Source: Chitinophagales bacterium
Lineage (GTDB): Bacteria > Bacteroidota > Bacteroidia > Chitinophagales > Chitinophagaceae
Reading direction: 5' to 3'
DNA length: 64,000 bases
Assembly: GCA_020636505.1 (NCBI GenBank)
Contig: JACJXR010000001.1
Span: forward strand, 372,001-436,000
In this document: in pieces, positions 1 through 7,816 of the stretch
How positions within the stretch are numbered: the first letter of the stretch is position 1
Layout of the letters: the number at the start of each line of letters is the position of its first letter
Position numbers and translations under genes: made by a program
The notes under the pieces: generated by a model
Told to the model about the DNA's origin: nothing
Seen by the model: the letters and a program-made list of their open reading frames with translations, nothing else
The model's database searches: none

Positions 1-226
1 AGCAATCATCAATGGCTTTATCAGCGGAATAATAGCGGTAATTGGTCTTTGGGCGGTCATCAAGTTTGCTGAAAACAGACTACCCGACCTTAAAGTATTG
101 CACGAACCCGCATCCATTGTCATGCTTATGGCAAGTATGGTGATTGTGGGTATTTTGATATCATTGTTGAGTACACATCGCTCTGTGTTAAAATATCTCA
201 AAATGCGTGTAGACGATCTCTATTAA
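1..226 (+). CDS. ftsX: Cell division protein FtsX, C-terminal end (partial)
   Basis: This open frame is already running at the window edge (codons from base 2) and ends at TAA 224-226. About 74 residues remain: two hydrophobic segments separated by a short loop containing RLPDLK, and the tail LKMRVDDLY. That is the usual end of Bacteroidota FtsX, the membrane subunit of the FtsEX complex that couples division to cell-wall hydrolysis. The next gene, 24 bases on, encodes DUF3098, which commonly follows ftsX in this phylum and supports the call. The gene's start lies outside the window, so the catalytic or extracellular regions cannot be judged. Confidence 0.85.
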   Translation, partial: AIINGFISGIIAVIGLWAVIKFAENRLPDLKVLHEPASIVMLMASMVIVGILISLLSTHRSVLKYLKMRVDDLY

Positions 227-250
227 AAATATCTTTCTTAATATTGTTGT

Positions 251-541
251 ATGGCAAAAGAAAAAGCAAAATCGAATAACCAACCCTTGGGGAATCAGAC
301 CTTCCTTTTTGACAAGTCTAACTATATGTGGATGATCGGGGGTGTTGTGCTTGTAATCATAGGATTCATGTTGATGACCGGTGGTAAGAACGAAGACCCT
401 ACTAAATTCGACTACGATGTGATTTACAGTACCACTCGTATTACAATTGCTCCATTGCTGATACTTATCGGCTTTGGTATTGAAGTGTTTGCCATCATGA
501 AGAAGCCTGCCGGAGATAACGCGGCAAAAACAACCGAATAA
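251..541 (+). CDS. DUF3098 small membrane protein
   Basis: A 96-residue protein with a basic, Lys-rich N-terminus and two membrane segments (about residues 27-43 and 68-84), separated by a polar loop with NEDPTKFDYDVIYS. This matches the DUF3098 family, whose function is unknown. It begins 24 bases after ftsX and is very likely co-transcribed with it, which suggests a role near the division or envelope machinery (inference). The start is an ATG. A strong hairpin follows the stop, so the operon ends here; an undecaprenyl pyrophosphatase gene, often next in relatives, is not present. Confidence 0.88.
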   Translation: MAKEKAKSNNQPLGNQTFLFDKSNYMWMIGGVVLVIIGFMLMTGGKNEDPTKFDYDVIYSTTRITIAPLLILIGFGIEVFAIMKKPAGDNAAKTTE

Positions 542-560
542 GTTTAATCTTATTACATAA

Positions 561-589
561 GAAAAGCCTTCCCACTGGGAAGGCTTTTC
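561..589. terminator. Bidirectional hairpin terminator, ftsX-DUF3098 / PUR gene
   Basis: A perfect 13-bp stem (561-573 with 577-589) closes a 3-base loop and has A-rich and T-rich outer ends. It lies between convergent genes ending at 541 (+) and 612 (-), so it can terminate both. Confidence 0.85.
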
Positions 590-611
590 TGTTATTGGTA
601 TCTTATTTTCT

Positions 612-1058
612 TTACAGTTTCCAGTCTTCTACATTACTGTCATTGCCCGCATCTGTCGGCACAGCCGATGTTGTGGCTTCTACAGGTGCAGTGTTGCTTT
701 CGCTTCTTACATGCTCTGTGTTGTAATGACCGTCACCATTCTCATCGTCCTCGTTCTGATCGTGATTGAATGCATCGAAGTCGAAGTCAGGCATCAAGTC
801 TGTTTTCACATGATCCACAGTTTCGCCCAATGCGGCTATGAACTTGTTGAAATCCTCTTTGTAGAGAAATATTTTATGCCTGTCATACCCGTTGTCATCA
901 AACCTTTTTTTACTTTCTGTAATGGTGATGAAATAGTCGTTGGCACGTGTAGTCCTCACATCGAAGAAATAAGTTCTTCTTTTACCTGCTCTGATTCGCT
1001 TACTGAAGATGCTTTCGTTGTTGCGATTTTCTCCATAGTTTTTGTTGTCGTACGCCAC
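612..1058 (-). CDS. PUR family DNA/RNA-binding protein (DUF3276)
   Basis: A 148-residue protein. The first 85 residues hold one PUR-alpha-like repeat: basic KRIRAGKRRTYFFDVR, then NDYFITITESKKRF and HKIFLYKEDFNKF. This is the DUF3276/PUR fold that binds single-stranded nucleic acid in Bacteroidota. The rest is acidic and Ser/Thr-rich, probably disordered. Translation starts at GTG; no in-frame ATG is near, and a consensus promoter (1091-1120) ends about 30 bases upstream, which supports this start. The gene is monocistronic. The cellular target is unknown; roles in RNA binding or transcription are family-level guesses. Confidence 0.85.
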   Translation of the reverse strand: MAYDNKNYGENRNNESIFSKRIRAGKRRTYFFDVRTTRANDYFITITESKKRFDDNGYDRHKIFLYKEDFNKFIAALGETVDHVKTDLMPDFDFDAFNHDQNEDDENGDGHYNTEHVRSESNTAPVEATTSAVPTDAGNDSNVEDWKL

Positions 1059-1090
1059 AGTTCTTTAGTTTTATTTTAAAATTGTGATAG

Positions 1091-1120
1091 CAAAATTAGC
1101 TATGTTGTTTACCTAATCAA
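1091..1120 (-). promoter_or_regulatory. Bacteroidota promoter of the PUR-family gene
   Basis: On the minus strand TTG (1120-1118) is followed by exactly 19 bases and then TAATTTTG (1098-1091), the phylum's -33/-7 pattern. It lies 33 bases upstream of the GTG start. Confidence 0.75.
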
Positions 1121-1196
1121 ATTTTTTACGGTTAAGTACTTTAACAATAATGCCACACAAGATATAATTTTTTATATAAAATAAGTAATGGCGTTT

Positions 1197-1868
1197 TTAG
1201 TTGCAGAAATATTCCAATAACCAGTTGTTTAAGGCCTCTATGGCGCCCTTTATATCCCAATTTTCTTTGTTTCTACGCTCAATGGGGTTGGATATCGCTC
1301 TGATTTGTGCAAAATTGACCCGTTCCGACAGACATACGTAATGAAGTGGCGCCCCTTCCATACTCTCAATATCACAGTTGTATTTTTTTATTAATTGCGC
1401 TATCGTCTCCTCTTTACCTGATGTTCTGTTTACTGTCAGGCCGGTAACCGCAGGTAGGTCTATATTATAACGTTGCGTATCCAACTCATTTATAAGCTTA
1501 CTCTTCGAAAACGGCATTTCGTCAGGTTGTGCCAAGTTTAGTTCGAATACGTCTATGAATTCATCACCTGCATCGGCACCCATATCTCCCAACTGTTCCG
1601 TCTGCACAAAAACCACGTCTCTCGTCTTCAACGAGCTATTAAAACTGCCGGCAATTCCGGCCTGCAGAACAAGATCATATGTGTTTTTTTGCAGCTCTTT
1701 GGTCAAATTATAGGTTGTGGCAACCAGCCCCGCACCCGTAATCAGCGTTTTCACCCTCTTGTCACCTATGGCAAAAACACCGTCTTCAACCTCCTTTCCT
1801 GAGGTGTGTATGTGTTTTATCAATGGGGCTATTTCCGCTTCTGTGGCGGCTATCACTAAAAAATTCAT
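1197..1868 (-). CDS. mqnB: Futalosine hydrolase
   Basis: A 223-residue member of the MTA/SAH nucleosidase superfamily. It begins MNFLVIAATEAEIAPL, has the glycine-rich GIAGSF segment near residue 72, and the purine/ribose-site motif ESMEGAPLHYVC near residue 169. MqnB splits futalosine into hypoxanthine and dehypoxanthinyl-futalosine in the alternative menaquinone pathway. Closely related 5'-methylthioadenosine nucleosidases are the main alternative, but the short form with the SMEGAP motif is the one usually assigned to MqnB in this phylum. It is transcribed alone and divergently from the pterin operon, whose start is 68 bases away. Confidence 0.83.
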   Translation of the reverse strand: MNFLVIAATEAEIAPLIKHIHTSGKEVEDGVFAIGDKRVKTLITGAGLVATTYNLTKELQKNTYDLVLQAGIAGSFNSSLKTRDVVFVQTEQLGDMGADAGDEFIDVFELNLAQPDEMPFSKSKLINELDTQRYNIDLPAVTGLTVNRTSGKEETIAQLIKKYNCDIESMEGAPLHYVCLSERVNFAQIRAISNPIERRNKENWDIKGAIEALNNWLLEYFCN

Positions 1869-1884
1869 AGTGCAAATAACTACA

Positions 1885-1917
1885 TTTTTGTCAATAGCTC
1901 AGGTAACGCTAATTTTG
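1885..1917 (+). promoter_or_regulatory. Promoter of the PTPS-folE operon
   Basis: A TTTTTG element (1885-1890), a spacer of exactly 19 bases and TAATTTTG (1910-1917) form a textbook Bacteroidota promoter 19 bases before the first start codon. Confidence 0.8.
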
Positions 1918-1936
1918 CAGCCTAATTTGAACAGAC

Positions 1937-2347
1937 ATGGTCTATCTGACAAGAGTCGAGCATTTTAACGCCGCACACAAGTTATACAACGATAACTGGA
2001 GTGAAGAGAAGAATTTGGAGGTTTTCGGTAAGTGTGCCAACCCCAACTGGCATGGACACAATTACGAGTTGTCCGTGACCATAAAAGGCGAGCCGCATCC
2101 TGAAACGGGTTTTGTTTTCAATGCCAAAACACTTGGTGTGCTGATAAGGGATGTGATAGTGGAGAGAGTCGACCACAAGAACTTGAACCTGGACGTGGAT
2201 TTCATGAAAGGTAAATTCACAAGTGCCGAGAACTTCGCCATCAGCATATGGGAGCAACTGACCCCACATATTGAAAAGAACGGCGCCAAATTGCATTGTA
2301 TTCGCTTGCAGGAAACACCACACATTTACGTTGAATATTACGGTTAA
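1937..2347 (+). CDS. 6-pyruvoyl-tetrahydropterin synthase family enzyme (PTPS/QueD)
   Basis: A 136-residue PTPS-fold enzyme. Zinc ligands are His14, His39 and His41; the catalytic Cys33 sits in a C-x5-HGHNY motif; Asp79-His80 begin DHKNLN; Glu126 anchors the pterin. The enzyme acts on dihydroneopterin triphosphate, the product of FolE, which is encoded 11 bases downstream in the same operon. C-x5-HGH spacing and the surrounding residues resemble eukaryotic PTPS (biopterin branch) more than classical QueD (C-x3-HGH, queuosine branch). The exact product, pyruvoyl-tetrahydropterin or carboxy-tetrahydropterin, therefore stays open. Many databases would label it QueD. Confidence 0.9.
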   Translation: MVYLTRVEHFNAAHKLYNDNWSEEKNLEVFGKCANPNWHGHNYELSVTIKGEPHPETGFVFNAKTLGVLIRDVIVERVDHKNLNLDVDFMKGKFTSAENFAISIWEQLTPHIEKNGAKLHCIRLQETPHIYVEYYG

Positions 2348-2358
2348 AACTTACTCTG

Positions 2359-2955
2359 ATGGGATACAAGAAAACAGAATCATACGATGCTGAGGTGACT
2401 AAAAACCTCATGGAGAACTATCGTTCCGTTATTGAAAATCTTGGTGAAGATCCCGGCAGAGAAGGCTTGGAGAAAACTCCCGAGCGAGTTGCCAAAGCTT
2501 TGCAATATGTCACTCAGGGATATGAGATGGATGCCAAAGCAATACTTGAATCCGCAAAGTTCAAGGAGTCTTACAACGAAATGGTCATTGTGAAAGACAT
2601 AGAGCTATACTCGCTTTGCGAACATCATATGCTCCCTTTCTTCGGCAAGGCCCATATAGCATACATACCCAACGGTTACATAACAGGCCTTAGCAAGATA
2701 GCTCGTGTTGTTGATTGCTTTGCACGCAGACTGCAAGTGCAAGAACGACTTACACAACAAATATTGGATGTTATACAAGAAACACTGCAACCGCAAGGTG
2801 TTGCAGTAGTGTTGGAAGCCAAGCACCTTTGCATGATGATGCGTGGTGTACAAAAGCAAAACAGCCTTACCACAACATCAGCATTCAGTGGACAGTTTGA
2901 GAAAGAGGAGACACGTGCAGAGTTCATGAAGCTCATCACATCCGACCTTTATTAA
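2359..2955 (+). CDS. folE: GTP cyclohydrolase I
   Basis: A 198-residue FolE that opens GTP and rearranges it to 7,8-dihydroneopterin triphosphate, the first step of folate and pterin synthesis. Zinc ligands are visible: Cys87 and His90 in SLCEHHMLPF, and Cys158 in KHLCMMMRG. The family motifs GREGLEKTPERVAKA (residues 33-47) and GLSKIARVVD (110-119) are intact, and length is normal. It is second in the operon after the PTPS-type gene. FolB lies 2 kb away on the other strand, and FolA and ThyA near 51 kb complete the folate theme. Confidence 0.96.
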   Translation: MGYKKTESYDAEVTKNLMENYRSVIENLGEDPGREGLEKTPERVAKALQYVTQGYEMDAKAILESAKFKESYNEMVIVKDIELYSLCEHHMLPFFGKAHIAYIPNGYITGLSKIARVVDCFARRLQVQERLTQQILDVIQETLQPQGVAVVLEAKHLCMMMRGVQKQNSLTTTSAFSGQFEKEETRAEFMKLITSDLY

Positions 2956-2969
2956 AATCATTTTTGGAT

Positions 2970-2977
2970 TATATTTG
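2970..2977 (+). promoter_or_regulatory. -7 element of tRNA-Pro
   Basis: TATATTTG matches TAnnTTTG and ends 11 bases before the first tRNA base. No clear TTG lies at the usual upstream distance. Confidence 0.55.
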
Positions 2978-2988
2978 CAGCCCTCGTT

Positions 2989-3062
2989 CGGGAAGTGGCG
3001 CAGCCCGGTAGCGCACTTGTATGGGGTACAAGGGGTCGCAAGTTCGAATCTTGTCTTCCCGA
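2989..3062 (+). tRNA. tRNA-Pro(GGG)
   Basis: A full cloverleaf of 74 bases. The acceptor stem pairs CGGGAAG (2989-2995) with CTTCCCG (3055-3061), with discriminator A3062. The anticodon stem pairs CTTGT with ACAAG around the loop ATGGGGT, giving anticodon GGG. The T loop is TTCGAAT. The 3' CCA is not encoded. It reads CCC/CCU proline codons. Confidence 0.95.
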
Positions 3063-3070
3063 CAAAACAT

Positions 3071-3102
3071 AAAAAGAGGCAAACGATCGTTTGCCTCTTT
3101 TT
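3071..3102. terminator. Perfect palindromic terminator after tRNA-Pro
   Basis: A 32-base perfect inverted repeat (3071-3086 with 3087-3102) with A5 and T5 ends. It terminates tRNA-Pro and, on the other strand, the lipoprotein gene ending at 3123. Confidence 0.85.
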
Positions 3103-3122
3103 ATTTCAAGATTTGCCTTTTC

Positions 3123-3404
3123 TTATTTTTTCGCGTATTTCTCAGGGTTGGCATCGTATGCCTCTTTGCAATGGCTGCTGCAGAACCATACCGTATCCGT
3201 ACCATTTACCGAATATTCGGTCCAGTCATCTCCTTTCACCATATCACACACAGGGTCCATCGGGCCTGTAGCTTCTGCCATCGGTTGCTCTTCAGTCATT
3301 GTGGTTTCCTCCACAGCTTCATTGTTCGACTCTTCTGTGGCCTGCTCATTGCCGCAAGAGAATAAAAACGTTGCAAGCAATACTGTAAGAAATGAGTATT
3401 TCAT
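3123..3404 (-). CDS. YHS-domain lipoprotein, putative metal binding
   Basis: A 93-residue secreted lipoprotein: signal peptide to a lipobox at Cys17 (ATFLFSC), an acidic Glu/Thr-rich linker (about 18-48), then a YHS/TRASH-like domain with DPVCDM, a Trp, WFCSSHCKEAYDANPEKY. The three cysteines and the histidine form a typical small metal site, often linked to copper or other heavy metals. The true ligand is unknown. It sits downstream of the heme-motif lipoprotein gene on the same strand with a 67-base gap, so the two may share an extracytoplasmic metal or redox role (inference). Confidence 0.8.
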   Translation of the reverse strand: MKYSFLTVLLATFLFSCGNEQATEESNNEAVEETTMTEEQPMAEATGPMDPVCDMVKGDDWTEYSVNGTDTVWFCSSHCKEAYDANPEKYAKK

Positions 3405-3471
3405 AATCGATAATTTTAAGTGAAGCTACAAATTTTCAAGCTGACGTTGAAAAGCAGGAGGTTAACTCATT

Positions 3472-4935
3472 TTAAAACCTTGATACAGCATCGTACGGAT
3501 CGACGGTGACTTCAAAGCGAGTACTTGTATACGGCTCCAATGTGTTGATGTCGTAAACATTGTAGAAACCATTGCGCCCATCACAAGGTGAGCTATGGTG
3601 TGGTGGTGGACCATTCTTATCATCGTTTCTACTGAAGATGAACAACAAACCTTTTTCATCGTCAAGCGCAATACCCTTAGGTTGAAAGAACTTCCCTCTT
3701 ATCTTCTTTACCACCTCATGAGTATTGTAATTGATGACATATACGGAACCAACTTCCAACTTAGAGGCAGTATCGTTTGTGCAAGAGACGAACAAATATG
3801 GTTGCTTTTTGGACAGTACCATTTCTTGCGGGTTTTCACCGACCGATATCGTTGTGATACGTTTATCGTCTTTGGCATCCATGACCGCCACTTCGGCTGT
3901 ATTGGTACAGGTAATGAAATACTTCCTGTTGTCTCTGCTGAACAATATGCCGGACGGGTCAGGTGTACCCTGAGCCGATATAGTGGTTGAAGCATTACCG
4001 TCTATTGTATGAGTGGTAAAGCTACCGTCCAACAACATTTTGTAGAATGTATTACCAAACTGCGATGTAATGTAAAAGGACCCTGATGTTGCACTGCTCG
4101 CAAACCCACTGACATTCCTTATGCCGTTACTGAATGTCTTGACGATGCTCATTGTAGTGGCATCGATCCAAATCATATCGTGTGTATACCAATTGCAGAC
4201 TATCAACTTAAGGCCACTTTCATCTATCTGGATTGCTTTTTGAAAAGCACGTGGTGTCTCCACTTCCGCAACCACCTTATCGGTCTTTGTATCTATCTTT
4301 TGTATCAGATTGGCATTCCAAAAACTCACGTACGCATATTGCCCATCTGGAGACATCACTATGTTGTTGGGCTGCTCGGTAGCATAGGTTTTGCCGACTT
4401 TTATGTACCGCATCACCACCTGCTTTTCGGCATCTATCACAGCTACAAGGTCGCAACCTTGCTGTACCATATATATCTTTTGCCTAAGCGCATCATTTCC
4501 GGAGAAAGGTACCATTCCGTCTTTGTTCGGGGCACCGTTTACAATCCAATCGCGCAATTTGAGATATTCTTCTTTGGACAAAGGAGTTCCATTATAAGGC
4601 ATGGTAGGCTCTGTGGTCGTGCCAAGGTTTGGGTCTGTGTTCACAAAGTACATCAGCGAACTGTTGTCTGGGCTATACGGTACCACCACGGCCCCATTAC
4701 TGCTACCGTCAAACAAATGTTCCCAACTATCCAACAGCAAATTACCGGCACCTTTATAACTGGCCTGATTGTGGCATCCTGATGTAGCGCATTTATCTAC
4801 CAAAATGGCTTTTATATCATCGGGAAAGTTGTGCTGCACTTCTGTACTGGCGGGAGGTGGCGTACTCTTACTGCGTTTACAGGACACTACCTGAAACACA
4901 CTCACAATCAACAATATATACGCTAGTCTTTTCAA
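3472..4935 (-). CDS. Lipoprotein with CX4CH heme-like motif and YVTN-type beta-propeller
   Basis: A 487-residue protein. The signal peptide ends at a lipobox Cys19. Residues 35-130 look like a small cytochrome-c domain: Cys49-ATSG-Cys54-His55 and a possible axial Met112 in TMPYNG. Residues 150-480 hold repeated blades such as VVAVID-like, SPDGQYAYVSFW, VAVMDAKDDKRI and VYVINYNTHEV, a YncE/YVTN beta-propeller. The heme motif has four rather than two spacer residues. Translation appears to start at TTG: no in-frame ATG is close and the signal peptide begins there. Role unknown; a surface electron-transfer or binding protein is plausible. Confidence 0.75.
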   Translation of the reverse strand: MKRLAYILLIVSVFQVVSCKRSKSTPPPASTEVQHNFPDDIKAILVDKCATSGCHNQASYKGAGNLLLDSWEHLFDGSSNGAVVVPYSPDNSSLMYFVNTDPNLGTTTEPTMPYNGTPLSKEEYLKLRDWIVNGAPNKDGMVPFSGNDALRQKIYMVQQGCDLVAVIDAEKQVVMRYIKVGKTYATEQPNNIVMSPDGQYAYVSFWNANLIQKIDTKTDKVVAEVETPRAFQKAIQIDESGLKLIVCNWYTHDMIWIDATTMSIVKTFSNGIRNVSGFASSATSGSFYITSQFGNTFYKMLLDGSFTTHTIDGNASTTISAQGTPDPSGILFSRDNRKYFITCTNTAEVAVMDAKDDKRITTISVGENPQEMVLSKKQPYLFVSCTNDTASKLEVGSVYVINYNTHEVVKKIRGKFFQPKGIALDDEKGLLFIFSRNDDKNGPPPHHSSPCDGRNGFYNVYDINTLEPYTSTRFEVTVDPYDAVSRF

Positions 4936-4964
4936 TGTATAAGGTTCTGACGAAGTTAAGGGAT

Positions 4965-5303
4965 TCAGCCTTCGTACCCAACTTGTGCATATCCGACTTC
5001 ACCGGACATTGGTGGGTTCTTTTTACGAATCACTATTTTCACTTTGTTCGATTCGGGGAACTGCGCCTTCAGCTTATTGTATATCTCTTTTATCAGTTGT
5101 TCCAACAGTTCGTGCCTTTCTTCAAACACTTCGCTAACGGTCTTATTTATCAATGTATAGTCAATAAACGGGAATTCCTTCGGGTTTGTTGCGGGCACGG
5201 ATACGTCCACATCCACTTCAAATTCGTTGTCCAGTATTTTCTCCTCTTTATACACTCCTATGGGAGCATGTATTTTTATTCCGTGCAATGAAACTGTCAG
5301 CAT
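4965..5303 (-). CDS. folB: Dihydroneopterin aldolase
   Basis: A 112-residue FolB beginning MLTVSLHGIKIHAPIGVYKEE. It converts dihydroneopterin to 6-hydroxymethyl-dihydropterin plus glycolaldehyde in folate synthesis. The active-site Glu in GVYKEE and the Lys-rich strand VKIVIRKKNPP are present, as is the D-Y-T segment FIDYTLINK typical of the octameric enzyme. An upstream TTG (5309) could extend it by two residues, but the ATG at 5303 is preferred. The gene precedes the propeller lipoprotein on the same strand by 29 bases. Confidence 0.92.
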   Translation of the reverse strand: MLTVSLHGIKIHAPIGVYKEEKILDNEFEVDVDVSVPATNPKEFPFIDYTLINKTVSEVFEERHELLEQLIKEIYNKLKAQFPESNKVKIVIRKKNPPMSGEVGYAQVGYEG

Positions 5304-5424
5304 ACTCAAAAATAACCAAGTAAGTGTACAATAACCCTAATCCCATCCAATTAAACAGAATATTACTTTGTGGGCCTTAGGGTTTTCCTACACTCACGAT
5401 CACTGCTTATATTGCAGCCTCGAA

Positions 5425-6837
5425 ATGCGTGTATTATTTGCTGTTTATATCATCCTTACAGTAATGTCCAGGCCGTTAATGGCTCAGGAGAGCGATATGA
5501 TCGACAGCAGCTTGAACACTGTTGCTCTCGAACATTTACAATTGAGTAAGATCAATATTGTAGGCAATAAAAAAACACGCAGGTCCATCATCCTTCGAGA
5601 AATGAGCGTCCAAGAAGGAGACTCCATTGTAAAAGCAGGGCTTGCCGATGTAACTGAGTTGAACAGAAAAAGAGTCTTCAACCTATCTCTTTTTACGGAT
5701 GTGGTCATACTTACAGACAGCAGCGTGCCTGGAACTGTTACTTGGGATATTGTGGTAAAGGAGCAATGGTATCTGATTCCGGAATTCACCTTCAAGCTCG
5801 CGGATAGAAACTTCAACGTGTGGTGGGTGGAGCAAGACAGGGATATACGACGTGCAAATATCGGTGTCACCCTTAAAAACAGGAACTTTCGTGGCAACCT
5901 TGAAGAAGTAAGCGCAACCGCACAAGTAGGCTATACTCAAAAATTCGGTCTACAATACTACCGCCCATACATAGATAAAAACCAGAAGCATGGTTTTGGC
6001 TTCAAGTTTTTCCTATCAAGAAACGAAGAATGGTTTTACAAGACCGACAGCAATAAGTGGGAGTTTGCAAAAACACAAGGCAGATACATCACCAACAGTT
6101 TCGAAACATCAGTCTCATATATTCTTAGGCCTGCATATGCCAGCAGACACCTTTTGGAAGCCAGCTTCAAAAGCCAAACGATACAGGATACCATCACCTT
6201 ACTGAACAGCGATTACTTTTTGAATGGCAAACGACAAATGGAACTCGTCGAATTGCTTTATCGATACGACCTGAATATGGTGGACAACTGGAATTATCCC
6301 ATGCATGGGTTAAAGGTTGTGGTACATTCAATATTTCGTATTGGGATAAAGGGCTTCAATTGGCAAAACGTCTATATGGCGGAGATAGGCAGATTCAACA
6401 ACCTAGGTAAAAAGTTTTATTCCAGTCATATATTCAGAGGCCGTATCGCATTTCCGGAAAAACAGCCATACGTTTATGTATCTGCCATGGGTGTGGGCAA
6501 TGAATATATAAGAGGCTATGAATATTATGTGATAGATGGTTCACATTACGGCATCCTCAGAAACAATTTGAAATACGAACTGCTGAACATCAAGATCAAA
6601 AAATTACCGATACGTTATATCTCCACACTACCATTCAGGCTATACCCCAAAGTATATACAGATGTAGGATATGGTAGAAATAAGTTTCCCGGCAACAGCA
6701 CCTTGAATAACAGGCTCTTATATTCTGCAGGTGCAGGTATAGACATCGTATCGGCCTACGATATAAAACTGCGCGTAGAGTACACTTGGAACCATTTGGG
6801 TGAAAAAGGACTATTTTTACATTTCACAAGCGAATAG
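5425..6837 (+). CDS. POTRA-domain BamA/TamA-like outer membrane protein
   Basis: About 470 residues from ATG 5425, the only start that places a signal peptide (MRVLFAVYIILTVMSRPLMA) at the N-terminus. A single POTRA-like unit follows (KINIVGNKKTRRSIILREM), then EQWYLIPEF and a long C-terminal region of alternating aromatic strands (GRYITNSFETSVSYI, YVSAMGVGNEYIRGYEYYVIDG) characteristic of an Omp85 16-strand barrel. It is shorter than BamA and has fewer POTRA units, so it is probably a paralogue rather than the essential assembly factor. The substrate is unknown. It stands alone, 51 bases before nadK. Confidence 0.82.
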   Translation: MRVLFAVYIILTVMSRPLMAQESDMIDSSLNTVALEHLQLSKINIVGNKKTRRSIILREMSVQEGDSIVKAGLADVTELNRKRVFNLSLFTDVVILTDSSVPGTVTWDIVVKEQWYLIPEFTFKLADRNFNVWWVEQDRDIRRANIGVTLKNRNFRGNLEEVSATAQVGYTQKFGLQYYRPYIDKNQKHGFGFKFFLSRNEEWFYKTDSNKWEFAKTQGRYITNSFETSVSYILRPAYASRHLLEASFKSQTIQDTITLLNSDYFLNGKRQMELVELLYRYDLNMVDNWNYPMHGLKVVVHSIFRIGIKGFNWQNVYMAEIGRFNNLGKKFYSSHIFRGRIAFPEKQPYVYVSAMGVGNEYIRGYEYYVIDGSHYGILRNNLKYELLNIKIKKLPIRYISTLPFRLYPKVYTDVGYGRNKFPGNSTLNNRLLYSAGAGIDIVSAYDIKLRVEYTWNHLGEKGLFLHFTSE

Positions 6838-6887
6838 TACTTTACGAGTCGCAATACTAAAGCACATCTACTTCATTATAATCACTT

Positions 6888-7766
6888 ATGCTTGTAGCCA
6901 TATACAACAGGACTTTCGAAGAAGACAACCTCCCGAAAATTCGTCATATCATTCAAGCGCTTGAGCAGCACAATCTTCAGTTGGTTTTTCACAAAGACTT
7001 TTATGAACGTATAGAGCCTCATGTGGAGTTGAAAGAAAAACCGAGGTTGTTTCAAAACGCATCGGACCTACCCCCTACCACAGATATGCTGTTCAGTCTT
7101 GGTGGCGATGGTACTTTGTTGGATACAGTGTCTTTTGTAGGCTCATCAAACATACCGCTGATAGGCATCAACCTTGGTAGATTGGGCTTTTTGGCTGCCA
7201 TTCCCGAAGAGGATGTGGAAGCCGCTATATCTTCATTGGTACGTGGTTCGTATACCGTTGAGCAACGCACATTGTTGCATCTGGATGCAAGCATCCCTAT
7301 ATTCAACGGGGCTCCATATGCACTAAATGAGTTCACATTGAATCGTAAGGACTCATCTTCCATGATAAAGATACACACCTACTTGAACGGTGAGTTTCTG
7401 AATACTTATTGGGCTGATGGGTTGATAGTAGCCACTCCGACAGGCTCTACAGGCTACTCACTGAGTTGCGGAGGACCGGTGGTGTTCCCTCAGACATCAA
7501 GCTTTGTAATCACACCTGTGGCATCGCACAACTTGAATACCCGTTCGATAGTTGTACCTGATGATACTGTTATCTCTTTCGAAGTGGAAGGCCGTGCAGA
7601 CCAATTCCTATGCACCTTGGACTCTCGTACCGAAACAATCAACAGCTTTGTACAGTTAGCCGTGAAAAAAGAGAACTTCACCATCTCGTTGGTGAGACCC
7701 GATGAGCATAACTTTTTAAAGACCATCAGACAAAAACTCTATTGGGGGATTGACAGTAGGAACTGA
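6888..7766 (+). CDS. nadK: NAD kinase
   Basis: A 292-residue enzyme that phosphorylates NAD to NADP. The signature GGDGT is at residues 72-76 in MLFSLGGDGTLLD, followed by GINLGRLGFLA, the conserved NE loop (ALNEFTLNR) and the glycine-rich DGLIVATPTGSTGYSLS motif. Length is normal. It lies between the POTRA barrel and a DUF6089 barrel gene. In many relatives nadK, DUF6089, uppS and bamA are neighbours; here the last two do not follow. Confidence 0.96.
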   Translation: MLVAIYNRTFEEDNLPKIRHIIQALEQHNLQLVFHKDFYERIEPHVELKEKPRLFQNASDLPPTTDMLFSLGGDGTLLDTVSFVGSSNIPLIGINLGRLGFLAAIPEEDVEAAISSLVRGSYTVEQRTLLHLDASIPIFNGAPYALNEFTLNRKDSSSMIKIHTYLNGEFLNTYWADGLIVATPTGSTGYSLSCGGPVVFPQTSSFVITPVASHNLNTRSIVVPDDTVISFEVEGRADQFLCTLDSRTETINSFVQLAVKKENFTISLVRPDEHNFLKTIRQKLYWGIDSRN

Positions 7767-7791
7767 TTTTTAAGTTCAAACAATAAAAAGC

Positions 7792-7799
7792 TACATTTG
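7792..7799 (+). promoter_or_regulatory. -7 element of the DUF6089 gene
   Basis: TACATTTG matches TAnnTTTG and lies 17 bases before ATG 7817. This favours that start over the upstream in-frame codon at 7799. Confidence 0.5.
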
Positions 7800-7816
7800 T
7801 GGTTATTCATTCGAGC

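Noticed and set aside
711..1079. A 122-codon frame opposite the PUR-family gene
   Set aside because: It is antisense to the conserved PUR domain and has the Val/Cys-rich composition of a shadow frame.
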